Below are positions 48,466-59,621 of a DNA stretch of 64,000 nucleotides, one piece after another (the stretch's first letter is position 1; each line of letters begins with the position of its first letter). The translations under genes were made by a program, and so were the position numbers. Source of the stretch: Promerops cafer (lineage: Eukaryota > Chordata > Aves > Passeriformes > Nectariniidae); NCBI GenBank assembly GCA_013398275.1, contig VZSE01011604.1, positions 883,695-947,694 on the forward strand, written 5' to 3'. The notes under the pieces were generated by a model that saw nothing but the letters and a program-made list of their open reading frames with translations, searched no databases and was not told the DNA's origin.

Positions 48466-49360
48466 ATTTGGCTGCACTAGAAAGAGTGTGGTCAGCAGGT
48501 CGAAGTGATCCTCCTTCTTTACTCAACCCTAGTGAAGCCACATCTGGAGGGCTGTGTCCAGTTCTGGGCTCCTCAGTACAAGAAAGACAAGGAACTAGTG
48601 GAGAGGGTACAGTGGTGGCCACAAAGATTATTTGAGGTCTGGAGCATCTCTCTTAGGAGGAGAGACTGAAGGACCTGTGTCTGTATAGAGAAGAGAAGAC
48701 TGAGAAGGGATCTCATCAATGCATATAAATATCTCAAAAACAGATGGTGCCAAGAGGATGGGGACAGACTCTTTTCAATGATTCCGCATGACAGAACAAG
48801 GAACAGTGGCCGTAAACTAAAGGACAGGATGCTCCATTTCAGTGTGAAGAAGAACTTCTTTGCTGCATTGAGGGTGGCAGAGCACTTGGACAGGTTGCCC
48901 AGTGATGTTGTGGAATCTCCCTCTCTGGAGACTTTCCAAATCCACCTGGACACATTCTTGTGTAACCCGCTCTGGGTGACCCTGCCCTGGCAGGGGAATT
49001 GGACTGGATTATCTTCAGAGGTCCCTTCCAACATTAATGATTCTGTGATNACAGATGGTGCCAAGAGGATGGTGACAGACTCTTTTCAATGATTCCGCAT
49101 GACAGAACAAGGAACAGTGGCCGTAAACTAAAGGACAGGATGCTCCATTTCAGTGTGAAGAAGAACTTCTTTGCTGCATTGAGGGTGGCAGAGCACTTGG
49201 ACAGGTTGCCCAGTGATGTTGTGGAATCTCCCTCTCTGGAGACTTTCCAAATCCACCTGGACACATTCTTGTGTAACCCGCTCTGGGTGACCCTGCCCTG
49301 GGAGGGGAATTGGACTGGATTATCTTCAGAGGTCCCTTCCAACATTAATGATTCTGTGAT
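48466..49360 (+). mobile_element. CR1 LINE 3' end, with last 310 bp duplicated across an N
   Basis: This is a CR1 copy in sense orientation. It starts at about CACTAGAAAGAGTGTGG and includes GCCACATCTGGAGGGCTGTG, GGTCTGGAGCATCTCTC and GAAGAGAAGACTGAGAAGGG. It ends in GGTCCCTTCCAACATTAATG plus ATTCTGTGAT. The terminal block 48740-49049 is repeated as 49051-49360, with the single N at 49050 between them. The two 310-bp copies differ at only two positions (GGGGAC/GGTGAC near 48763 and CTGGCAGG/CTGGGAGG near 48991). The natural element probably has one copy, and the second looks like an unmerged allele. Reverse-transcriptase coding is not intact, and the 163-codon minus frame is a shadow. Confidence 0.92.
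49051..49360 (+). repeat. Second copy of 310-bp CR1 end, probable assembly duplication
   Basis: This block matches 48740-49049 at 308 of 310 positions by eye, begins directly after the one-base gap, and ends at the same CR1 terminal nucleotide. Flanking unique sequence resumes only after the second copy (TCTCTAAAAATGC). Confidence 0.9.
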
Positions 49361-52343
49361 TCTCTAAAAATGCTTCAGCAGAACATTTTTTGGAAATATT
49401 TTCTGTTCATGCAGTCACTTCAATCCTCATGACATAGAGAATCTAGACCTTAGAATCTTTCTGGCCTCCCTTTTATTTTTTTCCATAATAAATCATAGAC
49501 ATATAAATATACCAAAATCCTTCTGTGATTATAATTTGAACCTAGACATAGGGTTTTGCCCACAGTTATGTTCAAATATAATTTTTTCTACCTTTGTTCT
49601 TCTTCTTTGTATTGCCATTGAAGGAAAGAGATAAGGTTGTCTTAAACCTATTTGGGCTACCTTCTGAGTTAATTTCCTTCTTTTTTTCCTCTGGTTATTA
49701 CAGGTTTTTCAGGGCAGCCTTATCTCTGAATTTTTTAGACTGAATGTTTGAAGTATGAGATAACATCCTTACAATGTTCATTTCTTTCTTAGCTTTCAGT
49801 CAGTGACGTGAGTTCACAGTTTCATTATTAAAGCTAAATGCTTTAGTTAGAAACTCCTTCTGTTTTTAAAATTCCACAAAATCTCAAAACCAGGAAACAA
49901 CAAGCAACCTGGATGAAAACAACAAGCAACTCAAGTGATGAGGAGATTTATAAAATCAGCTCTAATTCCTCTATTTTAAATTTCAGAAACAGCTCATCAG
50001 ACCAGTACTAAGCACTCAGCACAGTTTGCTATTAAGGGATTTTATCTCTTGCAGAAGTATCCAAGAAAACACAGTGAAATTGAACCTCATGGATGTAGGC
50101 CTTGTTCAAAACTGTTGCTCTGGATTAAAGCTGTGTGGCACTTTCACATGAACATAAAGCAGACAATACATGCTTATGAACCCAAACCCTAACAGAGACA
50201 ATTGATTTACTTTTTTTTCCCCAGTTAATTAGCAGTAGGTTTATAGGACTATGAAATGAGATGTATTGTATTGTTTGGAAAAATGTGAATATACATCCTT
50301 GATTCTACCTGGATACATCTGCTCAATATTCTAAAGGCAGAAAAAGGTCTCTTCTCAGGAATAGACTAAAGGTAAAGGCATACTTTGTAAATTGTGTGCC
50401 ATCACAGCCACAGAATTAGCATGACAATTAATGATCTCTGCTCTGAATGTTGCCAGAAAATGCCTTGTAGAATAACAAGATGTGGTCAGTGGTTGTCTCT
50501 CCTTGCATTGCCTTTTTGACACTTCCAAAAGGTACTTTCTAAAACTTAAGATGTACTTTGGCATGTAACTCTGAGACTAATGCTGTGAACCACAGAATCC
50601 AGAATTTTTAGATCAACCTGTGGAAGCCCTCAGAAGTTTCCACAATCTCTCACCCATGTGTTCACTACAACTGAGCATTCACTGTATTATGTTGCTAATC
50701 ATTTTCATTTAAATGCACTTCATAAATGCCTTTGAAGTACCTTCACACAACAATTTTTTCTTTCCTACTGCTCTATTTGCTTTATTAATTATTGCGTTGA
50801 CAAGCTGTCTGCTCAGTTCAATGGATCATCTTGTGAGGAGAGACAAATTTAGGAACACATCAGCAAATATTTTAGCCTTTAAGCACTAACTTTATTGTCT
50901 CTAAATATCTCTGGGAAAGTGGATTACTTCTAATTTTTAGGAAAGATATATGTTCTTTAAAATGGCTGAGGGACTGATTTGTTTTGGTTTTGACTTGTCC
51001 ATGAGCAAGGTGTGAAATGACAGATAAATACAAATTAAATCAAGATCTCTGCATAATCAGAGGGGTATGTAAAACTCAAAAGCAGCTTAAGTGACCTAAG
51101 AATGAAAGCACTTTAAATAAGCCAATATTTATTATTCCCTTTCTAACTGTTACATGGGACAGAAAAATTATGCTGTGTTATACTGACATGTTGTCACATC
51201 TAGAAAGAATGAATGTCAACAAATAACCAATGTGATGACCTTTCAAAGTAGAAATACAAACTTGGGTTAAACCAGGCTCATATCCAGCAATTCCAATTTA
51301 ATGATTGTGATAACAGTAGACCCAGTTAAAATGAGTTGCTGACTAATTTCTTCCTATCACTTACAATGGCTAAATAAAGCCACCATTAATAATTTAAATT
51401 ACTTTCAATTAAATGCAAACACAAGGAAGCAATCAAGTCATTATTTTGATGGAAATAAAAGATTGTCACAGGTGTCAAACTCTTTTAAAGGTAAGTATTA
51501 TGGAGATACAAGATAATCCCCTGAAATTATTCCTGAAAGGAGCGAGCAATTCCCAATTCTGAATCTCTGTTTTTTTAATACAGAAGCACCATAGCAAATG
51601 AAATATCATCTATTTTAAAAGTATATTTCATGCTTGTATGCTTCATGGTATAAAATATATGAAGACTTAATATTATGTTTCAGAAGATTATGAATATGAG
51701 AAAGGTTACCATTATTCAAAAAGTTTTGGGACAGGAGAAGAAGTTCAGGTCTCCATCCATATTGCTGCCCTTAGCTTCCATGAACAGAAACCAAAATGGA
51801 AACACTTTGAGAAATTCATATGATTTTAAACAACACAAAAGAAATTACTGCCATTGATGAGTTTACTAACAGTGTTGACAAGATAGTTGCATATGTGCCT
51901 AGAACACTCTAAAGCATAGAAGCCCTGGTAAAAATTGTAAAGATTAATTAGGTAGACAGACATGCTAGCTGGGATGTTTTGTTTTAATTTAAACATGCAT
52001 TTATGCCATCTATGCAAACCTGTATTTTCAAGCACTTTGACTTTCATCCTTACATTTTTGTTGGCAACAGCCTGACATTAAAATTATCTCATACATATGA
52101 AGCATAACTCTGATACTTTTCAGAGGACAAACACTGTTCATGATTTCTGTAGTTACAAGTAATGACTATGGGAATGCTTAAAAACACCCTTAGGTTTCTT
52201 GTTCTGTAGATTCATTTGTAAATTCCATATGTAAAACTGCAAAGTAGAAGATATATAGTACCCAGATGAAAGACGGAAAAATCTCAGGAAAAAGGAAAAG
52301 ATTGACACCATTAGTGTGTTCAAATATGTAATGGGAGCCCAGG
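49361..52343. other. AT-rich unique DNA, no gene seen
   Basis: No mobile element or coding region was recognised. The stretch around 51080-51480 is rich in ATTA/TAAT cores (for example near 51385-51410), and no repeat explains it. Frames are under 75 codons. Confidence 0.5.
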
Positions 52344-52485
52344 AATGCTGCAGAATCTTTGTCCTTCACGGTATCCAAACATGATTGAAGAAGGCACTGA
52401 GCAACCTGCCCTGACTGAGGCTGTTCTGAGCAGGAGCTTGGGCTGGAGACCTCTAGGGTCTCCAACCACTGTATCCCTGTGGCTT
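52344..52485 (+). mobile_element. CR1 LINE 3' tail fragment
   Basis: The order CTGCAGAATCTTTGTCCTTC, CACTGAGCAACCTGCCCTGA, GGCTGGAGACCTCTAGGGTC, CCAACCACTGTATCCCTGTG matches a CR1 3' UTR in sense orientation. It is about 140 bp and diverged, and the terminal repeat is degenerate. The longer frames through 52345-52760 mix this repeat with adjacent unique DNA. Confidence 0.75.
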
Positions 52486-53680
52486 TTTGAATGTCAGCCT
52501 CCGTGCCTTGCCGAAATTAGAGCCACCCACAGCTTGTGGAAGTTGGCCTTTGTTCCACCACTGCTTGCTTCAAAGTGACTGGCTTATCTCTGACCCAAGG
52601 CACATCACCACAAGTCTCATGGGTGTGCTTTGTCCTGCTGATCACAAGGCAGTGGCCCTCTCTATTCTTTACCTGCCCAAGCCTCACCCCTTGGTTATTC
52701 CACCTCTTGGTTACAATTGGGTAATAAAGAATACTACTTATTGTGAATGCACAGCCTAACAGTTAGCCAAAGTATTGTTTGGCTGTTGAGAAGGAAATGA
52801 TCCATGGAGTTTGTCAAAACAACGCTGCTTTGGTAAAATCCTTTGCACACTCAGTACTTAGACCTCATGTACTTGGGAACTCTAAACTTTATGCAAACAT
52901 TAAAAAAAATAATTTTGCCTACTTAAAACTCTCATTAAAAACTCAAATTCCTAGGACCTTGAGATAACGGGTAAACTAGACTGAAGAAATCCTAAAACTG
53001 GGTTTCTAGGTACGAGAATACCATGCAAAAACTAGAACTCTGATTCAGACAATTTTTTTAAGAGACTAAAGACTTCTGCTCTGCTAAAATTATCTGCACA
53101 AAATTGTTCTTTGTGTGGCATTATGTACACAAATATTTCTTCCTGTGAGCATTCCCAAGCCACACACATTTATGCATTCCATTGTAAAATGAGTTTTGTC
53201 TTGCATAGGTGCTTATATCCAAAAAACAAACACACCTGTAATTCTACTAGTGTCTCTAGGCAACATGCAGCTGTAATAGAAAGCAATTTCTCTAAAAAAA
53301 GATTTTCAACTATAATAGTCCCTACACCTGAAGGTAATTCTTTTAGACTTCAACAATTATATTCATTTCCCTGAGTATGGTGAAACTTTCTGATTCCACA
53401 GACAAAAACACTTCTTCTGAAAATAACATTTCCTAGTCTTGTACAGTTTGCACTTCATCAGAGTAAAAGAACAGTGTAGTCCAATTCCAGATGAACCAGT
53501 GAACCAATTATGGTAGCACATTATGAACTGACAAGTTCCTATAATAGCATTCCTAGCAGACAAAGAATAAAGGGATGAAATCTAAATTAGTCACAGCCTT
53601 AGGCTTACCCTTCACAACCAAAAGGCTACTAATGGGGAAACCAACAGAATATTACCTGATCCACCTGTTTATTTGGTTTT
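52486..53680. other. Unique DNA, first 250 bp GC-richer
   Basis: 52486-52735 is less AT-rich than average and carries overlapping plus-strand frames of 62-90 codons with no recognisable domain. It may be older repeat or unique sequence. The rest is ordinary AT-rich DNA. Confidence 0.45.
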
Positions 53681-53770
53681 GGTTTTTCTTCTTTTCAAAT
53701 AGGCTATCTTCATTAAAGGTAAAAAAAAAAAAAAAAGAAAGAAGGAAAAGAAAAACAAAATATACTTGAG
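53681..53770 (+). repeat. Segment repeated downstream of an N (first copy)
   Basis: The block starts GGTTTTTCTTCTTTTC, contains an A-run of about 16, and ends TATACTTGAG. It reappears at 54970-55054 with a shorter A-run and small changes, directly after the N at 54969. In the second copy it is joined to LTR sequence (CTTTCAC...) instead of to GCTGAACC as here. Confidence 0.9.
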
Positions 53771-54171
53771 GCTGAACCAAATTGACCTGACAAAGAAACA
53801 AAGAAAAACTTTGTTACATATAGATGGAACAAAATAATACTGTCTTTTTGAGATAAAATGAAAGGGATAAAACATATCGGATCTTGATGGTCAATAAGTA
53901 AATTATAGACATATAGTATATTTATAAAATGTCTCAGACCAGTCAAAACACTTAAGACATATATACTCCTCTTTTATATTTTTAAGGAGCTCCAGACATT
54001 AAGTTCTATATCAATGGTAAAAAGAAAAATAATTTTATTTTGCACATGAGGTTTTTTTTTAAATAGGTCTAAACAGTGATTTTAGACCTTGATGTATAGC
54101 AGACATTCTCCCAGACACAAATCTCCTGTACCAGATAGCTCATTCCCACTGAAGTTAGAGAGGTTTCAGCA

Positions 54172-55593
54172 GTGTTGATTCCTTGGGAGGCTACCTGGAA
54201 CAGAGGCTGGACACTGTTAAAGGAATAAAGTTAAAAAAGTTAAAGGAATAAAGTTAAAGTTATTAAAAGGCCTTCAAAGGATACACCTTGGGCAGTACAA
54301 CAGCCCGGCCATGGCTCTACCCAAGATTGACCCAAGATGGACCTAAGATGGACGACTGGCCATGAGCTTTCACACTTTTATAAGTTTTGGTCCATTTACA
54401 TATTGGGGTAAAGTGTCCAATNTACTTGAGCTTTCACACTTTTATAAGTTTTGGTCCATTTACATATTGGGGTAAAGTGTCCAATTACAGCTTCAGATTA
54501 TGAAGTCACATCCTCCCAGATTGCTCTCCTCAATTTGCTGTTATTTATAATTTTGGGGCTTGAATCTGTAACAGTGTTCTTGGTTCTCCGGCTGGAAAAG
54601 GATTGTTTTGTCTAACTAAACTGTGAAGATAACTTGCTAGCACATTATGTGAAATTCAGTCACACACTAAGGCAGTACAGAAGCTGAAAAATGTGAAAGC
54701 TAAAACTTAAGGCATCAGTATGGCACAGCAATATCAGTGCTGCAATGGTCTCCATAAATCTTATGGACTTCACTTGGGAGCTTTGCCATAAGAGGATACA
54801 GAGAGTGAAACTGTCTCATTACATTGGTGTTACCATGATGCAAATTTTTTGCTCAGACTGTCCAGTAGACACCAAACCAAGGGAACTATCACCTCAACAT
54901 CTTGTGGAGAACACCAAAAGTTTGTCTCTTCCACTGTGCTTTTGCTTGGCTACATTGCTTTTCCTGCCNGGTTTTTCTTCTTTTCAAATAGGCTATCTTC
55001 ATTAAAGGTAAAAAAAAAAAAAAGAAAGGAAAAGAAAAACAAAAAATACTTGAGCTTTCACACTTTTATAAGTTTTGGTCCATTTACATATTGGGGTAAA
55101 GTGTCCAATTACAGCTTCAGATTATGAAGTCACATCCTCCCAGATTGCTCTCCTCAATTTGCTGTTGTTTATAATTTTTGGGCTCAAATCTGTAACAAAT
55201 CTTGGTTCTCCGGCTGGAAAAGGATTGTTTTGTCTAACTAAACTGTGAAGATAACTTGCTAACACATTATATGAAATTCAGTCACACACTAAGGCAGTAC
55301 AGAAGCTGAAAAATGTGAAAGCTAAAACTTAAGGCATCAGTATGGCACAGCAATATCAGTGCTGCAATGGTCTCCATAAATCTTATGGACTTCACTTGGG
55401 AGCTTTGCCATAAGAGGATACAGAGAGTGAAACTGTCTCCTTACATTGGTGTTACCATGATGCAAATTTTTTGCTCAGACTGTCCAGTAGACACCAAACC
55501 AAGGGAACTATCACCTCAACATCTTGTGGAGAACACCAAAAGTTTGTCTCTTCCACTGTGCTTTTGCTTGGCTACATTGCTTTTCCTGCCACA
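54172..55593 (-). mobile_element. Avian ERV LTR, broken by assembly gaps and duplications
   Basis: On the minus strand the LTR starts about TGTGGCAGGAAAAGC at 55593 and ends near 54172 with CCTCCCAAGGAATCAACA. Removing the duplicated blocks leaves about 790 bp. In sense orientation it has a TATA box (TTATAAAAGTGTG, about 54371-54383 and its duplicate copies). It then has a GATGGAC/GGTCCATCTTGGGTC block, a GGCCTTTTAATAACTTTAAC segment close to the expected polyadenylation region, and GTCCAGCCTCTGTTCCAGGT near its end. A 21-bp direct repeat (GTTAAAGGAATAAAGTTAAA on plus, about 54211-54258) lies near the 3' end. No internal retroviral genes or clear target-site duplication are seen. The family is uncertain, and an ERVK-like passerine LTR is my best guess. 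Confidence 0.7.
54423..54968 (-). repeat. 546-bp LTR block, first of two near-identical copies
   Basis: This block lies between the Ns at 54422 and 54969. It matches 55047-55590 (544 bp) closely, with a handful of substitutions and small indels, for example near 54560-54580. Its start (TACTTGAGCTTTCAC) carries the same junction as the second copy. Confidence 0.9.
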
Positions 55594-57590
55594 GTCCAAC
55601 CACCGTGGCTGGACTGGACAATACAGTTCCCACTGTTCAAAATCCCATAGGCACCGACACCTTTATTTCTGCTGACACACTTAGTGCTTGACTAGATGTT
55701 TAAAATCTATCCTCCCTTGCTCATATAATATGTCCCCAGAAAACCTTCTTGCCTTGATTCTCCCATTCATAAAATTGGGATCAGTAGGGGATTCCATAAG
55801 GCCATTCTTGAAAACGTGGTCTGGATGACACTGTTAGGATAGAAGGTTAAACATACATGGGGCGCATGACTGACAAGCCAAAACACTTTGAGAGATATTC
55901 ATCACCAAACTGACCATGTTTGAGAGGAAGACATCCAGATTTCAGAGCAACCAGAGAACTTCCAAGAGGCTTTTGACAAAAGAAATCAGCATAAGGAGAG
56001 ATATAAATGAGGCATGAAAATCTGTACCTGTGGGTAGATATACTGGATTGGCAGTGACTGCAGATATGGTCTGACTGGGCATTGCCAGCTTTGTCCTCAT
56101 CACACTGCAACCCTGCAAAGGGGTACAGAGGAGCCCTCCCAAGGGTGCTGCATCTGACTTAATGCTGGCATCATGTGAGACCCCCATCCTGAGGTGCCTG
56201 GGGCTGTGGGGACTTTCTCATTGTTAAGTACGTTGTCAGGCTCTAAGGAGCAACATGAGCAGCAGCTGGGTTGATTACAGGGGCATGAGAATAAGATTAT
56301 ATGGGATCGCTATTCATCCCAGAAAAGGGGAAAGAGGCCTGGAGCCCAAGCATGCTGAATGTGGGGGAGAGGAAGGTAAAGTTTTTGGGGATTGGTTCTA
56401 TAATAATGTTAAGAAATTCATTTTCTTAACAGTTTTAAATGTCTAGTATAATGATTTGTTTGTTTCATTACTAATGCTGAATGTATAGTTCATTGAATGC
56501 CAATTAATTACCACTTTTAAATTAACCCGTGTCTTGCTTCAATCCTAATTAGAATCACACAAAATCAAATATTATTCTGATTGTGTGGGTGAAGCAGAAG
56601 TTATGAGACCAGTAAGAGGAAAAGTGGCCAGAGACAGGCACAATACATAGACTAGGATACCTGTAATTTGAAACCTTACCCTCTGTTTTCCATGCTTGTA
56701 GATATCAGTCAGGAGTAACAGAAGTAATTTAAATTAGCTTGTTCAATGCCACAATATGGTTGACAAATTCAAGATGTATTGACTCCACAGGTTTGGAAAG
56801 ATCACCTCCAGACACATATACGTACCCAGAATATTCCTTTAAAAGGACAAAGACAAGGAAAGGAAAAAAAAAGTTACTAACAGGGGTCAAAATGGTTATC
56901 TCTAAGAGACTTCAGCTACCCCTCCACTCCCCATAAAAAGAAGCTGTAAAAGCAAACTGCCCGGGAACATCATGAACAACTTGCAAGAGAAAGGGATTTT
57001 TGTAAGTCTTCAAGTAGTCATGCAAATAAGGTGGGGGTTATTTTGTTTGGACTATTTTGCTTTTTTTTTCTTTTGTTGGGAGCCAGGGGGAAGGCTTTCA
57101 ACATCTTCACTGAACTCTCTGAATGAGCAAAACTCTCTGAATGAGCAAATGAGCATATGACACTGGATGTCATATGACAACAGCCAGCTTTAGAAGACTG
57201 CAGAATGTCAGAGGACCTCAAAGACACAGCTAAAAGAGTACCTATCAAGAAAATTGTTCAAAGAAATTCAGCCAAAAAATAAGGGATCAGAGACTTTGGG
57301 ATCCAGCAGATCAAACTTCTAGTTCATCAACCACTGTAACCCAGAATAAAAATATATATAACTGTAATCTAGATAGGATCAGACACCAATATCTACATAT
57401 GGGCACACGGGCATAAAAATTTGCTACATATTTTTAATAATTTTAATTAGTTATACATAAATATATTGTAATCTATTTTCCCATCCCACCTATTTAAGCT
57501 TCATAATACTAAACACACTGTTTGTCACTAAAATTATAGGCTACTGTTTCAGTCTCCCTCATCTGAATCTGTAGTGGTGATGCACTTCTT
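55594..57590. other. Unique or unrecognised DNA upstream of the LTR
   Basis: Just outside the LTR, 55593-55615 forms a 10-bp stem hairpin (AGTCCAACCA ccg TGGCTGGACT, one wobble), and a minus-strand AATAAA lies near 55660. The section 55840-56400 is somewhat GC-richer, without a recognisable repeat or protein. At 57113-57148 the 18-mer AACTCTCTGAATGAGCAA is tandemly duplicated, followed by an 8-bp hairpin CATATGAC/GTCATATG at 57153-57175. Confidence 0.45.
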
Positions 57591-57698
57591 GCACATGGTG
57601 TAACCCCGGGATGGTGCTGAGCTGGGCCAGGAGTTGGACACGATGATTGAGGGTGTCTTCCTACTCAGCTCATTCTGTGATTCTGTGGTTCTGTGAGA
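57591..57698 (+). mobile_element. CR1 LINE 3' tail fragment
   Basis: GCACATGGTGTAACCCCGGG, GGGCCAGGAGTTGGACACG, GGGTGTCTTCCTACTCAGC and a terminal ATTCTGTGATTCTGTGGTTC identify a CR1 3' end of about 108 bp in sense orientation. Confidence 0.9.
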
Positions 57699-59251
57699 GT
57701 CAAATTTTTCAATGTTAGATTAGTCTTGCTAAAAACTGAGAGTTTCTAAACCCTTTGATAGGGCACACATTAACCTACACTCTAATGTTGTCCAGCAGTA
57801 TTACCAAAATAAAATATAATAGACTACATAAAAAGGTAGGCTTTGAACTGACCTGTAGACTATAAATTATCTACCCTTAACTTGTTTTTAACTCCCTTTC
57901 AAATCACAATTTTCTTGGCAATAAGTCTGACACCCACTCACCACCCCCTTCAAAGTACAAAACATTATCACATTTTAGAGAATCACTAAGCAGCCCATTT
58001 AATGTTTCTTTCAAATAAATAGGTGGTTTGGTAACAGCTAACGTATAAGAAACAGAGTGAAGTTTGATAACAACATGATGAAAGAGTAAATAGCCTGTGG
58101 GCACAGCAATAGAAAAATGATTTATATCTCAGCAATCCATGATGAAATAGGAAAGAACAATGCATTGGAAGTCAGCATGTAACACTGTCTGGAATTGAAA
58201 AGAAACATGATAAAGTCACTTACACTGGAATACATTGACTAAGTCTCTGTATCAGGTCAAGCCATCTCATTATGAAATGGAGTGCATCAAAATTAGAGCA
58301 TTAGAAAATTTGATCGACCCAAATATCCTACTAAGCTATTTGCCTCCCACAGTCTTTTCTCTCCACTAAATTTCTTAACATTTTACTTCATCACTTCTGT
58401 CCCTCCACCTGCATAACCTATTTCCTCTTTGATCAGTACTGCCTACACTCAGGCTTTTGCAGCACCTGGCAGCCTCAAGGTCAGACTTCTGAAACTCACC
58501 TAAAAGGTCAGGGGCACAGCACCACTCCTCTGTATCCAGCTTCAATACCTCATTTAGGAAAGGTCATTACTGTTATGAAATAGAATCATGCAATTTCAAA
58601 CTTTAAAGCCATCAGGAGAATAAAAGCACTGCAGTTTGAAGTTAAAAAAAAAACAAACAAATAAACCAACAAACAGCAATGGAAGCTGCTGAAAGCATTT
58701 TTAAAGCATTTAAGTGGTGCAGAAAAGGGAAAATCCACTTTTCTAGAGAGAAGATGAATAGATAATATGAGAAAAGATGGATGTAAATGGACTTTCTATA
58801 TGCAATAGAATCTGTAATTCTGGTAAATATAATATTCAGAAGTGAAAAAAAGACAAACTCAATTGCTGTAAAGAACTTCTGAAGAGATTTTGCAAACTTT
58901 TGCTAACAGCAAAGCAAATTTCTTTATTTTGGCAGAAAAAGAAGTGGCAGATTTATATCTGATACAAGGAACTAATAACCTAGGAGAAAGCTGTTGTTAG
59001 GTACAAGTTACAAGGAAGTGTCAGCTGTGAGTATATAAGTATCTCTATATTTACGTTCCTGAGCTACCTTAAAGCTACAGTAAGACCAAGTAGTTTCTGG
59101 CTCAGTGGACTTGTTCCACTTTGTCTGACTTGTTGGATAAATATTCTGCTGGTTAAACAACACACAGATCCATGCCAGTTTCCTTGAAAGCAATAGCTAG
59201 TCCAAGCAACAAGAAAAAAAATCACAGTTTGAGAGTACTTTTGTAACCAAA
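57699..59251. other. AT-rich unique DNA, no gene seen
   Basis: No repeat or gene was recognised. Frames are under 67 codons. A short AAAC-rich tract lies at about 58642-58675. Confidence 0.5.
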
Positions 59252-59621
59252 TGTAAAAGGGGTGGAATTGATAGCAAAAGGGTTAATTCAATTTTCACTG
59301 TGCCTATGAAACTTTTAGCACAGAAACAAGGCATTCAAAAGCTGCTTTCAGCAAGGACAGTTGGAAGATAAGAGGAAAACATCTGGCTGAAGACTGCACT
59401 GATAGACAAAATAAAGGACTGAATCTCTGGGAGCTTCGGGTGAGATTTATGGTAATGGATAACTTGTAAAATGCATGTAGCAAATGTATAAAAGCAACAC
59501 ACTTGTAAAATCACATGTTCACATAAGACTGAGAGAACCCCCTGTGGGACTTCAGGCCTGAATAAATGAAAGCTCTTTAACACAGCTTTAGTTTTGGAGT
59601 CTTATTCCGATATTTTGGACA
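59252..59621 (+). mobile_element. Probable small ERV solo LTR
   Basis: This block of about 370 bp has promoter-to-poly(A) spacing typical of an LTR. It begins with TG (TGTAAAAGGGGTGG at 59252). It has a TATA-like TGTATAAAAGC at about 59485-59495, then a polyadenylation signal CTGAATAAATG about 75 bp downstream at 59560-59570. It ends near TATTTTGGACA at 59621. No target-site duplication or retroviral gene is visible. The boundaries are inferred from the signals and are uncertain by tens of bases. A chance arrangement cannot be excluded. Confidence 0.45.

Noticed and set aside
48573..49367. Frames of 92-163 codons, including one through the N
   Set aside because: They are shadows of CR1 sequence and extended artificially by the duplicated block.
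52345..52759. Three overlapping plus-strand frames of 62-90 codons
   Set aside because: They begin in a CR1 tail and run into adjacent DNA with no recognisable protein.
54745..55675. Repeated 86-102-codon frames with identical starts
   Set aside because: They are the same LTR block present twice because of the apparent assembly duplication.
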